A DNA stretch of 64,000 nt from Phytomonospora endophytica (GCF_014202425.1 NZ_JACHGT010000013.1:1-64000), one strand, 5' to 3'. Counted from the first letter of the stretch, positions 27,913 to 37,022 are shown. Translations and numbers: made by a program. Notes: generated from the letters alone by a model not told the origin.

Positions 27913-27994
27913 CTAGCGGCGCTAGATCTGCTAGCGACGTTAGCACCCCGAGCGCTCGAATGTCTAGCGCTGCTAGAAAAACTTGCGATGCTAG
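27913..27994. promoter_or_regulatory. Four-copy TetR operator array
   Basis: Four 13-bp near-palindromes of the form CTAGCGnYGCTAG: 27913-27925 (perfect), 27931-27943, 27964-27976 (perfect) and 27982-27994. Start-to-start spacings are 18, 33 and 18 bases, so they form two equally spaced pairs. They fill the 140-base gap between the divergent DUF4267 and TetR genes. Confidence 0.85.
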
Positions 27995-28004
27995 GATCGC
28001 TGTC

Positions 28005-28607
28005 ATGGTGACAAAGGAGACGGCGAACCGTAAAGAACGCGAGCGCGCCGAACGGCGTGCGCGGATCCTGGCCGAGGCGCGCGCGCTGGCCGAGGCCGAA
28101 GGCTGGGACGCCGTCACCACGCGGCGGCTGGCCAGGCAGATCGAGTACAGCCAGCCCGTCCTCTACAGCCACTTCGCCAACAAGGAGGCGATCGTCACCG
28201 CCGTCGCCCTCGAAGGCATCGCCGAACTCGGCCGCGCCATGCGCGAGGCCCGCTGCGGCGAAACCGACCCGGCCGGCGCCATGCTCGCCGTCGCCTACGC
28301 CTACCAGGACTTCGCCGACGCCAACCCCGCCCTCTTCGAGGCGATCTTCACGCTCCCCACCGCACTGGAGTTCGGCGGCCCGGCATCCCCGCCGGAGCTC
28401 ATCGAGACCTTCAAGGCCCTCGTCGATACCTTCGCGCCCTTGGCCGCGGACCGCGACGTCGAGACCTTCACCGAGATGGCCTGGAGCGCGATGCACGGTC
28501 AGGTCGTCCTCGACCGCGGTGGCCGCCTCCGCCCGCCGCCTCGCCGGGCGCGCATGAAGATGCTGATGGACACCCTCGCGGGCCGCCCCTGTCCACCGAC
28601 CGGCTGA
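28005..28607 (+). CDS. TetR/AcrR family transcriptional regulator
   Basis: A 200-residue TetR-type repressor: helix-turn-helix at about 35-65 (VTTRRLARQIEYSQPVLYSHFANKEAIVTAVA), then a C-terminal domain with PALFEAIFTLP and EMAWSAMHGQVVLDRGGR, typical of the TetR_C_33-like group with a WSAMHG segment. The ATG at 28005 lies 10 bases after the last operator copy, so binding there should repress its own gene. It faces the DUF4267 operon. Confidence 0.93.
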   Translation: MVTKETANRKERERAERRARILAEARALAEAEGWDAVTTRRLARQIEYSQPVLYSHFANKEAIVTAVALEGIAELGRAMREARCGETDPAGAMLAVAYAYQDFADANPALFEAIFTLPTALEFGGPASPPELIETFKALVDTFAPLAADRDVETFTEMAWSAMHGQVVLDRGGRLRPPPRRARMKMLMDTLAGRPCPPTG

Positions 28608-28667
28608 CCCCGAAGTCCCACCCGTCGGCCGTCACCGGGACGGGCGTCCACATCGGACGCTTGTCTC

Positions 28668-29516
28668 ATGAGCGAAACAGCCACCGTCGTCCGCGTTCGC
28701 GGGCTCGCCAAGAACTACGGCCCCGCCGAAGTTCTGCGCGGCCTCGACCTCGACGTCCACAAGGGAGAGACCCTCGCCGTCCTCGGCCCGAACGGCGCGG
28801 GCAAGACCACCACCGTCGAAATCCTCGAAGGCCACCGCCGGCGCACCGGCGGCGAGGTCGAGGTCCTCGGCACCGACCCGGGCCGCGCCGGCCGCGCCTG
28901 GCGCGCCCGCATCGGCATCGTCGCCCAGCACGCCTCCGACCTGCTCGACATGACCGTCGCCGAGACCGTCCGCCACTTCGCCGGGTACTACCCCGATCCG
29001 CGCGACACCGACGACGTCATCGCCGCCGTCGGCCTGACCGCGCAACGAAAACAGCGCATCGGCCGCCTCTCCGGCGGACAGCGCCGACGCGTCGACGTCG
29101 CCCTCGGCATCATCGGCCGGCCCGAACTGCTCTTCCTCGACGAGCCGACCACCGGCTTCGACCCCGAGGCGCGCCAGCAGTTCTGGCAGCTCGTCCGCGG
29201 TCTCGCCGCCGAAGGCACCACGATCCTGCTCACCACCCACTACCTCGACGAGGCCGAGGCGCTCGCCGACCGGGTCGCCGTCATCGCCGACGGCCGCGTC
29301 CGTGCCATCGGCACCACCGCCGAACTGCGCGCCACCGCCGGTGACGAGGCCGACGTCGCCTGGCGCGACGGATGCGAGCGCACCGCCCACCCGACGGCGC
29401 TGATCGCCCGTCTCGCCAAGGAGTACGACGGCGAGGTCCCCGCCCTCTCCGTCACCCGGCCGTCCCTTGAGGACGTCTACCTGACCATGATCGGATCGAA
29501 GGAGACCACGTCGTGA
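28668..29516 (+). CDS. ABC transporter ATP-binding protein
   Basis: A 282-residue ATPase: Walker A GPNGAGKTT at 40-48, signature RLSGGQRRRV, Walker B LLFLDEPTTGFDP, and switch histidine in LLTTHYLDEAE. It resembles the DrrA/CcmA-like group of ABC-2 exporters. First gene of a four-gene coupled set with permease, kinase and regulator. It starts 60 bases after the TetR gene. Substrates of such ABC plus DesKR-type sets range from antibiotics to lipids. Confidence 0.95.
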   Translation: MSETATVVRVRGLAKNYGPAEVLRGLDLDVHKGETLAVLGPNGAGKTTTVEILEGHRRRTGGEVEVLGTDPGRAGRAWRARIGIVAQHASDLLDMTVAETVRHFAGYYPDPRDTDDVIAAVGLTAQRKQRIGRLSGGQRRRVDVALGIIGRPELLFLDEPTTGFDPEARQQFWQLVRGLAAEGTTILLTTHYLDEAEALADRVAVIADGRVRAIGTTAELRATAGDEADVAWRDGCERTAHPTALIARLAKEYDGEVPALSVTRPSLEDVYLTMIGSKETTS

Positions 29517-30313
29517 ACCTGCCCGGAACCCTGCGGATCGGTCTGTCCCGCGGCCGCTTCGAAATGCTGGAGTTCTTCCGCGACAAGGGAGCGGTGATCT
29601 TCACCTTCTCCTTCCCGGCCCTGTTGATGCTCATGCTCGGCGGCATCTACGACGAGCCGATCGGTGAAGGCGTGCGGCTCAGTCAGGTGTTCGCCGCCAG
29701 CATCGCCGCCTCGGCGGTGGTGTCGACGAGCTTCGTCAACCTCGGCGGCCGCATCGCCACCGACCGCGACGACGGCACCCTGAAACGCCTGCGCGGCACG
29801 CCGATGCCCGTCGCGGCCTACTTCGTCGGCAAGACCATCCAGGTGTTCTGGATCAGCCTCGCCGAACTGGTCTTGATGCTCGGCCTGGCGACGGCCCTCT
29901 ACGACCTCAGGCTCCCCACCTCGATCGTCCAATGGGGGCGCATGGCCGGGTTCTTCCTGCTCGGCGTGACCTGCTGGAGCCTCCTCGGCATCGCCGCGAG
30001 CCGCCTGTCGCGCTCGGCGAAGACCGCTGCGGTCGCCACGCTCGTTCCCTACACACTGCTGGGCTTCGTGTCCGGCGTCTACATCGTGCCTTCCGGCCTG
30101 CCGCCGGTGATGGAGCAGATCGGCGCGCTGTTCCCACTGAAATGGCTGGCCCAGGGCTTCCGCTCGGCGCTGCTGCCCGACTCCATGGCCGCCTACGAAG
30201 CGGCCGGCACCTGGGAAACCGGCCGGACGGTCCTGGTGCTCGGCCTGTGGACCGTCGCAGGATTGGTGCTGTGCCTGACCACGTTCCGCTGGAACGACGA
30301 ACGAACCCGCTGA
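29513..30313 (+). CDS. ABC-2 type transporter permease
   Basis: A 266-residue membrane protein with six hydrophobic segments in the ABC-2 order, and the cytoplasmic segment GGRIATDRDDGTLKRLRGTPMP between helices two and three that contacts the ATPase. GTG start overlaps the ATPase stop (GTGA), and its own stop overlaps the kinase ATG (TGATG). It forms an exporter with the preceding protein. Confidence 0.93.
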   Translation: MNLPGTLRIGLSRGRFEMLEFFRDKGAVIFTFSFPALLMLMLGGIYDEPIGEGVRLSQVFAASIAASAVVSTSFVNLGGRIATDRDDGTLKRLRGTPMPVAAYFVGKTIQVFWISLAELVLMLGLATALYDLRLPTSIVQWGRMAGFFLLGVTCWSLLGIAASRLSRSAKTAAVATLVPYTLLGFVSGVYIVPSGLPPVMEQIGALFPLKWLAQGFRSALLPDSMAAYEAAGTWETGRTVLVLGLWTVAGLVLCLTTFRWNDERTR

Positions 30314-31446
30314 TGGATCACGACGCCCTCCTCGGCCGGCACCAGTCGTGGGACGTCTTCTACTCGGTGGTGGCCGTCGCGGTGGCGGCCATCACCGTCG
30401 CCACGTCCACCGCGCCCGTCGAGAAGTTCCGCGCGCTCGGGCTTCTCGCCGCGATCGCCCTCTGGTACGTGTTCGTCGGCCGCCCGATCATTGTCTGCCG
30501 TACCCACGGCCCGGTCCGGCAGGGTGTGTTCGTCGCCGGTCTCGTCGCCCTCTATTTCGGGCTCGCGACGGCCACGAGCGCCGCCAACCTGTTGCTGCTC
30601 GCGCTGTGCTCGATGGTGCTGTTCATGGAGAACTTCCTCTTCGGCGCCCTCGCCGTGGTTGCCTTGAACACGGCGACCGTCGGCGCGGCGGTGGCCGCCG
30701 GGCAGGACGTCGTCGACGCGATCGTGCTCAGCGCCGCCATCAGCGTCTGGTCGGTCGTGCTCGGCCGCTGGTCTCGCCGCGTGATCGAACAGAGCATCGC
30801 CCGCGCCGAGATGATCGCCGAACTGGAGGCCAGCCGCGAGGAGGTCGCCCGGCTCTCCCACGAGGCCGGAACCGCCGCCGAACGCCAGCGCGTCGCCGCC
30901 GACATCCACGACACCCTCGCCCAGGGCTTCGGCAGCATCGTCATGCTCGTCCAGGCCGTACGCCGGTCCATCGAACTCGAATCACCCACAGTGGACGAAC
31001 AGCTCGACCTCATCGAACGCACCGCCCGCGACAACCTCGCCGAGGCCCGCGCCATCGTCACCGCCATGCAGCCCGCCGCCCTGGCCGCCGTCACCGTCGA
31101 GGAGGCCATCCGGCGCCTCGCCGACGACGCCGACGTCGCCGTCACCGGAGCCTCCAGGGAACTGCCGCCCGCCGTCGCGGTCGTCCTGCTGCGCTCGTGC
31201 CAGGAGGCGCTGACCAACATTCGCAGGCATGCCGGAACGGCGGCCGTTCGCATCGGACTGTCCTACTCGGATGACACCGTGGCGCTCACCGTCCACGACG
31301 ACGGCCGCGGCTTCGACCCCGCCGCGGTCGCCGGTGGCTTCGGCCTGTCCGGGATGCGCGGCCGCGCCACGGAAGTAGGCGGAACCATGACCCTCGACAG
31401 CGCCCCGGGAGCGGGCACGACCGTACGAGTGGAGGTGCCCGCGTGA
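30313..31446 (+). CDS. Sensor histidine kinase, HisKA_3
   Basis: A 377-residue membrane kinase with about six N-terminal hydrophobic segments, a coiled-coil linker (EMIAELEASREEVARL), the phosphoacceptor ADIHDTLAQG with His199 and a C-terminal HATPase containing RSCQEALTNIRRHA and DDGRGFDP. Start ATG overlaps the permease stop (TGATG); its stop overlaps the response-regulator GTG. Physical coupling suggests that the ABC pair and this kinase work as one signalling unit. Confidence 0.95.
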   Translation: MDHDALLGRHQSWDVFYSVVAVAVAAITVATSTAPVEKFRALGLLAAIALWYVFVGRPIIVCRTHGPVRQGVFVAGLVALYFGLATATSAANLLLLALCSMVLFMENFLFGALAVVALNTATVGAAVAAGQDVVDAIVLSAAISVWSVVLGRWSRRVIEQSIARAEMIAELEASREEVARLSHEAGTAAERQRVAADIHDTLAQGFGSIVMLVQAVRRSIELESPTVDEQLDLIERTARDNLAEARAIVTAMQPAALAAVTVEEAIRRLADDADVAVTGASRELPPAVAVVLLRSCQEALTNIRRHAGTAAVRIGLSYSDDTVALTVHDDGRGFDPAAVAGGFGLSGMRGRATEVGGTMTLDSAPGAGTTVRVEVPA

Positions 31447-32060
31447 TCCGCGTGCTCATCGTCGACGACCATCCCGTCGTCCGCGCCGGACTCACCGGCA
31501 TCCTGACCGGCACCGAAGGGCTGGAGGTGGTGGGGGAGGCCGGATCCGGGGAGGAGGCGATCGCCCGCGCCGAGACCCTGCGGCCCGACGTCGTGCTCAT
31601 GGACCTGCGGATGCCCGGCTGCGGCGGTGTCGAGGCCACCCGGCGCATCGCCGGACCGAAACGCCGCGTCGTCGTGCTGACCACCTACGAGACCGACGCC
31701 GACATCCTCCGCGCCGTCGAGGCCGGAGCCGTCGGCTACCTGCTCAAGGACAGCCCCGGGATCGACCTGGTGACCGCGATCCGGCTCGCCGCGAGGGGTG
31801 AGACGGTACTGGCGCCGTCGGTCGCCGCGCGGCTCGTCGCCTCGGTGCGCAGCCCCGGAAACGACACGCTATCCCCACGCGAGGTCGAGGTGCTCCGGCT
31901 CGTCGCCGACGGGCTGAGCAACCCCGACATCGGCCGCCGCCTGCACATCAGCGAGGCCACCGTGAAGACGCACCTGCTGCGCACCTACGGCAAGCTCGGC
32001 GTCGACGACCGGACGGCCGCGGTGACCACGGCGATACGTCGCGGAATCCTGCGGTTGTAG
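31443..32060 (+). CDS. Two-component response regulator, NarL type
   Basis: A 205-residue regulator: receiver domain with DD at 8-9, Asp54 in VVLMDLRMP and Lys in GYLLKD; LuxR-type helix-turn-helix LSPREVEVLRLVADGLSNPDIGRRLHISEATVKTHL. GTG overlaps the kinase stop (GTGA). Last gene of the ABC/two-component operon, which it probably controls, together perhaps with the downstream M23 peptidases. Confidence 0.95.
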   Translation: MIRVLIVDDHPVVRAGLTGILTGTEGLEVVGEAGSGEEAIARAETLRPDVVLMDLRMPGCGGVEATRRIAGPKRRVVVLTTYETDADILRAVEAGAVGYLLKDSPGIDLVTAIRLAARGETVLAPSVAARLVASVRSPGNDTLSPREVEVLRLVADGLSNPDIGRRLHISEATVKTHLLRTYGKLGVDDRTAAVTTAIRRGILRL

Positions 32061-32138
32061 GGATTTTGTATCGGCTCTCGTTATCCAGGACACATCAGTA
32101 AGCGCCCAGGAGGTCACCTAAGAGAGAGGCCCCCGCCC

Positions 32139-33071
32139 ATGAACGGCAACGACTCCCGTGCAGGCAGATCCCGGCACCGCGGTGCAGGCCGGTTCGTACT
32201 GGCCGCCGCGACCCTGTTCAGTGTCGTCTTAAGCGTTCCCTTCGCGCAGTCCGCGGCAGCGGCCGAGCCCCAGACCCCGGCGTCCACACAGGACGTCGGC
32301 GTGATGGCCGCGCCCAACCACAAACTGCCCTTCCCCTGCGGCCAGGTGTGGTCCGGCCAGACGCGGACCAACCACAGCCCCGCCAACGCCATCGACTTCA
32401 ACCGCACCAACGACGACGGTGACCCGGTCGTGGCCAGCGCCCCCGGTACCGTCACGACCGTGCGCGACCTCGGCGGCACCAGCTACGGCAAGTACGTCAT
32501 CGTCGACCACGGCGGCGGCTACTCCTCCCTCTACGCCCACCTCTCGGCCTTCTCGACCGCGGTCGGCAACCGCGTCGAGTACGGCACCAGGATCGGCTCG
32601 GTCGGCACGACCGGCGGGTCCACCGGGCCGCACCTCCACTACGAGCAGCGGAGCGGGGGAAGCGCCTACAAGGTGGTCTTCGCCGGTTCCGCCGGCTACT
32701 ACTGGGGCACGAAGAACTACACCAGCACCAACGACTGCGGCGGTAACCCCTACAGCCCGCAGCAGCTGTGCGGCAGCGGCTACAACGTCATCGACCAGGC
32801 CGGCCTGAGCGCCGGCGGCGTCAGCCAGGGCACCGTGTACCTGCTCTGGAACGGCACCAACAACTGCGTGGTGACACTCAAGCACCGCAGCCTGGGAACG
32901 GCGACGGCGACCTCGGCCTACCTGGAACCACAGGGGGCGACGAGAGCCACCGACTCCGGCAACTTCGGCTACTACGCGGGTCCGGTGCGCAAAGCCGCAC
33001 CGAGCTGTGTGAAGTGGGGTGGCGCCACCGGCGGCGCCTCGTACAACAGCCCCTTGGAGCACTGCAGCTGA
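32139..33071 (+). CDS. Secreted M23 family metallopeptidase
   Basis: A 310-residue secreted peptidase. Signal peptide to about residue 42 (AQSAAAA end). The LytM/M23 zinc motif is intact: His79 and Asp86 in NHSPANAIDF, and His165/His167 in GPHLHYE; the PFPCGQ and YAHLS segments also fit. It should cut peptide cross-links in peptidoglycan. A C-terminal domain of about 120 residues has four conserved cysteines and GTVYL, AYLEPQG, DSGNFGYYAGP and CVKWGG. It is a tandem paralog of the next gene. Confidence 0.93.
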   Translation: MNGNDSRAGRSRHRGAGRFVLAAATLFSVVLSVPFAQSAAAAEPQTPASTQDVGVMAAPNHKLPFPCGQVWSGQTRTNHSPANAIDFNRTNDDGDPVVASAPGTVTTVRDLGGTSYGKYVIVDHGGGYSSLYAHLSAFSTAVGNRVEYGTRIGSVGTTGGSTGPHLHYEQRSGGSAYKVVFAGSAGYYWGTKNYTSTNDCGGNPYSPQQLCGSGYNVIDQAGLSAGGVSQGTVYLLWNGTNNCVVTLKHRSLGTATATSAYLEPQGATRATDSGNFGYYAGPVRKAAPSCVKWGGATGGASYNSPLEHCS

Positions 33072-33079
33072 TGCACCCC

Positions 33080-33111
33080 GGGCCGGGTCCCATCCACAGT
33101 GGACCCGGCCC
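33080..33111 (+). terminator. Hairpin between the two M23 genes
   Basis: Perfect 11-bp stem (33080-33090 with 33101-33111) with a 10-base loop, 9 bases after the first peptidase stop. It could end or attenuate transcription between the paralogs. Confidence 0.65.
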
Positions 33112-33140
33112 GATCCCCCTCCCCCTCCAGAAAGTCAGTG

Positions 33141-34070
33141 ATGTCCGAGAAGAAGAAAGCCACCACACCCCGACCTCGACGACGCGGCCTGCGGCTCGCC
33201 ATCATCGGCTCGGCCCTCGCGGTCACCGCGTTGGCCTTGAGCCCGCTGAGCCCGATCTCACCGGTGAACGACGCCGACGCGGCGAGCACGGCGGCGGCCC
33301 CGAACTTCGAGGTCCCGTTCCCCTGCGGCCAGTCCTGGTCCGGCCAGACGCGCACCAACCACAGCCCTCAGAACGCGGTGGACTTCAACCGCACCAACGA
33401 TGAGGGCGACACCGTCGCGGCCAGCGCGGCCGGCACGGTGTCGGTCGTCAAGGACAAGGGGAACACCAGCTACGGCAAGTACGTCGTGATCAACCACTCC
33501 GGTGGATACCAGACGCTGTACGCGCACCTGAGCAAGTGGTCGGTGAGCGTCGGGCAGTCGGTGTCGCTGGGTCAGACCATCGGCTACGTCGGCAACACCG
33601 GCGGCTCGACCGGCGCGCACCTGCACTACGAGCAGCGCAGCGGCGGCAGCGCCCAGAAGGTCCGCTTCGACGGCGGGCAGGCGTACTACTGGGGAACCAA
33701 GACCTACAAGAGCAGCAACAAGTGCTCCGGGTCGGGCAACCCCTACACCGCCACGCAGGTCTGCGGCAGCGGCTACAAGGTCATCGACTCCGCCGCGCTG
33801 AAGTCCGGCGGGAAGACCTACGGCACGGTCTACCTGGCCTACAACTCGTCCAACAAGTACAACTGCGTGGTCACCCTCAAGGCCACCAGCCTCGGGTCGA
33901 AGACCGCCGTCAAGGCGTATCTGGAACCGAAGGGCAAGTCGCGGTCCACCGACTCCGGCAGCTACACCTACTACGCCGGGCCGATCAAGAAGTCCGCGCC
34001 GTCGTGCGTGAAGTGGGGCGGCACCGCCGGCCCGGCCTCGTACAACAGCCCCTCCGAACATTGCGGATAG
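33141..34070 (+). CDS. Secreted M23 family metallopeptidase, tandem paralog
   Basis: A 309-residue paralog of the preceding gene, aligned over its full length. Signal region to about residue 48 with a Lys/Arg-rich start. Zinc ligands are kept: His74 and Asp81 in NHSPQNAVDF, and His160/His162 in GAHLHYE. The same C-terminal domain follows (CGSGYKVID, GTVYLAYN, NCVVTLK, AYLEPKG, CVKWGG). The start ATG at 33141 sits after GTG; MSEKKK is the likely N-terminus. A terminator follows. Confidence 0.93.
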   Translation: MSEKKKATTPRPRRRGLRLAIIGSALAVTALALSPLSPISPVNDADAASTAAAPNFEVPFPCGQSWSGQTRTNHSPQNAVDFNRTNDEGDTVAASAAGTVSVVKDKGNTSYGKYVVINHSGGYQTLYAHLSKWSVSVGQSVSLGQTIGYVGNTGGSTGAHLHYEQRSGGSAQKVRFDGGQAYYWGTKTYKSSNKCSGSGNPYTATQVCGSGYKVIDSAALKSGGKTYGTVYLAYNSSNKYNCVVTLKATSLGSKTAVKAYLEPKGKSRSTDSGSYTYYAGPIKKSAPSCVKWGGTAGPASYNSPSEHCG

Positions 34071-34076
34071 GGATCT

Positions 34077-34121
34077 GACGCCGCGACGGGCCGCCGGGCA
34101 CGGGGGGCCCGTCGCGGCGTC
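34077..34121 (+). terminator. Terminator after the second M23 gene
   Basis: Perfect 16-bp GC-rich stem (34077-34092 with 34106-34121) with a 13-base loop, starting 7 bases after the stop codon. Confidence 0.85.
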
Positions 34122-34171
34122 GACATCGTCCACTTGAGACGTTCGTCCGGTCCTCCCGTCCGGACGACGAC

Positions 34172-34209
34172 AGCGGCCCGCGGACCGGTGCGTCGGTCTG
34201 CGGGCCGCT
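34172..34209 (-). terminator. Terminator of FG-GAP operon (repeat copy A)
   Basis: A 16-bp stem with one G-T pair (34172-34187 with 34194-34209), 26 bases beyond the leftward FG-GAP stop. The stem ends and the loop GGTGCGTCGGT are the same as in the hairpin at 38463-38504, four kilobases away. Confidence 0.75.
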
Positions 34210-34234
34210 TGGTGTGCGGGGAGGGGGCCGCGCC

Positions 34235-35623
34235 TCAAAGCGGCCAGGAGAGTTCGCCGCCCAGCAGTTCCGTCCACGTGAACTCCCGGCTCGGGCTCCC
34301 GTCCTGTTCGCCGGTGATGAGGCTCGTCGTGGTCGCGGTGAGGTTCCAGTACCCGTCGTACAGGCCGTCGGTGGCGTTGGGCAACCACACGTCACGGTCG
34401 CCGGGGGACTTCAGGTTCAGGAACAGGTGGAAGGCGCCCGTCGTATCACCGGACAGCTCCTCCATCGGCACGCCGACCACCAGCAGTGCCGTCGACGGAG
34501 TCGCCGTGACGTCGGATCCGTTGACCGCCAGCACCAGCGACGTCCCGAACCGGTCCCAGGCCTGGGTGGAGTCGGCGACCCCGGAGGTGTCCTGGTTGAT
34601 GTCGGAGACCTCGGTGACCTTCCCCGTCGGCGTTACCGCGAGGACGTGGGCCATCCCGGTCTCGTAGTCGGAGCCGAGCGCCTCGCCGGGGCTCCCGACG
34701 GCGACGAGCGCCCCGATCGGCGCGCTCGCCGAGGGCCGGTAGGAGATCACCGACACGTCGAGACCGAAGCCGTCGCCCGATTCGGCGGTCCCGGACACGC
34801 CCGCGCTGTCCTGGCTGATCGACGCGATCGGGTGGGGGACACCCTGCGCGATCTTGTGGTCGAAGACGTGCACCTGGCCGGCGTCGAAGCGGCCGGACAG
34901 CGTCTCCCCCGGGGCTCCGACGACGATGTGGCGGTCGCTCGCGGCGAGCGTCGCGCCGAAGCGATCCCAGGACTCGGCCGTCCCGGCGACACCGGGCGAG
35001 TCCTGGTTGAAGGCGCGCCACACGCCGCCGCGCAGGTAGTACACCGAACCGGCGTTGGCCTTGGAGCCGACGGCCTCACCGGGCGAGCCGACGAGCAGGT
35101 AGGGCTGCCCGGAGCCGAGCTCGCCCGCGACGATCACCGCGCCGAAGTCGTCGTCGCGCTCGGAGGTGCCCGGGACGCCGGGCGTGTTCTGCGTGAAGGC
35201 GGTGGACCGCGAGAGCACCAGGCCCGCCGGTGAACCCTTGATGATCGTGATCATCCCGGCGGCCTTGTCCTCGCCCGGTGCGCCGACGATCAGTTCGTCG
35301 CAACCGTCGCCGTCGAGGTCGGTGCCGGCGTAGCTGCTGCCGAAGCCGTCGTCGGTCTCGGCGGTTCCCGGTACGCCGGGGGAGTTCTGGCTGATCGTCA
35401 GCCGGTCTCCGGAGCCGGAGCGGACGAGGATCACTCCGGCGCGTTCGGCGGAGCCGACGTCGTAGAAGCCGCCCAGCACGACCTCGTCGCGGACGCCGTC
35501 GCAGTCGAAGTCGTCGACGACGTCGACGCCGTGGAACTGGCCGGCCGCGGCGGGCGCGGCGGGGAGGAGCAGGGCGCCGGTGGCGAGTACGCCGACGGCG
35601 AGTGCGGATGCGTTGCGTTTCAT
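34235..35623 (-). CDS. Secreted FG-GAP repeat protein (integrin-alpha-like propeller), paralog 1
   Basis: A 462-residue protein with a signal peptide (MKRNASALAVGVLATGALLLPAAPAAAG). The mature part is a beta propeller built of FG-GAP units: each has an Asp-rich DxDGDGxDE-type loop or an xPGVPGTAExxDxFG hinge, for example DLDGDGCDELIVGAPGE and YETGMAHVLAVTPTGK. About six units. Such proteins bind ligands or calcium outside the cell. Last of three genes in a leftward operon, with a 5-base gap to the upstream paralog. Confidence 0.9.
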   Translation of the reverse strand: MKRNASALAVGVLATGALLLPAAPAAAGQFHGVDVVDDFDCDGVRDEVVLGGFYDVGSAERAGVILVRSGSGDRLTISQNSPGVPGTAETDDGFGSSYAGTDLDGDGCDELIVGAPGEDKAAGMITIIKGSPAGLVLSRSTAFTQNTPGVPGTSERDDDFGAVIVAGELGSGQPYLLVGSPGEAVGSKANAGSVYYLRGGVWRAFNQDSPGVAGTAESWDRFGATLAASDRHIVVGAPGETLSGRFDAGQVHVFDHKIAQGVPHPIASISQDSAGVSGTAESGDGFGLDVSVISYRPSASAPIGALVAVGSPGEALGSDYETGMAHVLAVTPTGKVTEVSDINQDTSGVADSTQAWDRFGTSLVLAVNGSDVTATPSTALLVVGVPMEELSGDTTGAFHLFLNLKSPGDRDVWLPNATDGLYDGYWNLTATTTSLITGEQDGSPSREFTWTELLGGELSWPL

Positions 35624-35628
35624 GGGGT

Positions 35629-36993
35629 TCAGCCTCCGAGGAGTTCGGTCCAGGTGACTTGCGAGTAGTAGGCGCCGTAATTCCCGAGGTGGAGGTACTC
35701 GGCGTCGGCGGCGAGGGTGTCGACGGACGTCGAGCCCCTCAGCGGACCGTCCTCGCCCTTGAACAGCAGGTCGCCGTCACCCGGGCTCTTCACGTCGGTG
35801 AACACGTGGACCGCGCCACCCCAGTCCTCGTCGGAGTAGTCCTCCCAGAGAGCCGAGACCGTGAGGATCGCCGTCGACGGGGTCGCGGTCGGTCCGCCGT
35901 CTTCGATGCCGAGGACGAGTTCGGTGCCGAACGCGTCCCCTTCCTGGGTCGAGTCGGCGACCCCGCCGGTGTCCTGGTTGACGTCGGCGACCTCGCTGAA
36001 CTTCCCGGTGGGGGTCACCGCGAAGAGGTGTGCCATGCCGGTCTCCTCGACGGAGCCGATGGCCTCGCCGGGTGAGCCGACCGCGACGAGCGCGCCGATC
36101 GCCGCCGAGGGCGAGGGCCGGAACGACACGATCGACACCGCGGCGCCGAAGTGGTCGTCCTCCTCGGCCGTTCCGGACACTCCGTTGCTGTCCTGGCTGA
36201 TCGTCGCCAGCGGATCGGGGATCCCGCCGACGATGCGGTGATCGAAGACGTGCACCTGTCCGGCGTCGGAGTTCCCGGACAGGGTCTCGCGGGCGGCCCC
36301 GACGACGAAGTGGCGGTCGGACGCGGCGATCGAGGCGCCGAAGTGGTCCCAGCTCTCCGCCGCGCCCGCGACTCCGGGCGTGTCCTGGTTGAAGGCGCGC
36401 CATACGCCGCCCCGCAGGTAGTAGACCGATCCGGCGCCCGGCCGCGACCCGACCGACTCGCCGGGCGAGCCGACGAGGAGGTACGCCTGGCCGGAGGTTG
36501 TGGTGCCCGCTGCGAGCATCTCTCCGAACGCGTCGAGGCTCTCCGAGCCACCGGGCACGCCCGGGCTGTTCTGGGTGTAGGCGACCGATTGCGACGGTAC
36601 GAGCCCGTTCGGTGAACCGTTGATGACGGTGACCATCCCGGCCTCGTCGTCCTCGCCGGGCGAGCTGACGATCAGTTCGTCGCAGCCGTCCCCGTTGAAG
36701 TCGGCGCTCGCATAGCGCTGACCGAAGAGGTCGCCGGTCTCGGCGCTGCCGGGGACACCGGGCGTGTTCTGGGTGATCGTCTGCCCGTCACCCGAGCTGG
36801 GGTAGACGGTGATCGAGCCGGCTCCTCGCGCGTCGCCGCTGGAGGGGTGCACGAGATCGCCGATGCCGTCGCAGTCGAAGTCGTCGACGGGACCGGGCGT
36901 GGTGTGGAACTGCCCGGCCGCGGCGGGCGCGGCGGGAAGGAGCAGCGCGCCGGCGGCCAGGGCGGCGGCGAGTGCGGATGCCTTGTATCTCAT
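35629..36993 (-). CDS. Secreted FG-GAP repeat protein, paralog 2
   Basis: A 454-residue protein, closely similar in order to paralog 1: signal peptide (MRYKASALAAALAAGALLLPAAPAAA), first loop VDDFDCDGIGDLV, then DFNGDGCDELIVSSPGE, DAGQVHVFDHRIVGG and EETGMAHLFAVTPTGK. The C-terminus ends TWTELLGG, shared with paralog 1 (TELLGGELSWPL), so these two are the nearest pair. ATG at 36993. Between paralogs 3 and 1 in one leftward operon, 29 bases from paralog 3. Confidence 0.9.
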   Translation of the reverse strand: MRYKASALAAALAAGALLLPAAPAAAGQFHTTPGPVDDFDCDGIGDLVHPSSGDARGAGSITVYPSSGDGQTITQNTPGVPGSAETGDLFGQRYASADFNGDGCDELIVSSPGEDDEAGMVTVINGSPNGLVPSQSVAYTQNSPGVPGGSESLDAFGEMLAAGTTTSGQAYLLVGSPGESVGSRPGAGSVYYLRGGVWRAFNQDTPGVAGAAESWDHFGASIAASDRHFVVGAARETLSGNSDAGQVHVFDHRIVGGIPDPLATISQDSNGVSGTAEEDDHFGAAVSIVSFRPSPSAAIGALVAVGSPGEAIGSVEETGMAHLFAVTPTGKFSEVADVNQDTGGVADSTQEGDAFGTELVLGIEDGGPTATPSTAILTVSALWEDYSDEDWGGAVHVFTDVKSPGDGDLLFKGEDGPLRGSTSVDTLAADAEYLHLGNYGAYYSQVTWTELLGG

Positions 36994-37022
36994 GGATTCC
37001 CTGGTTACGAGGTGGGCGGTGT

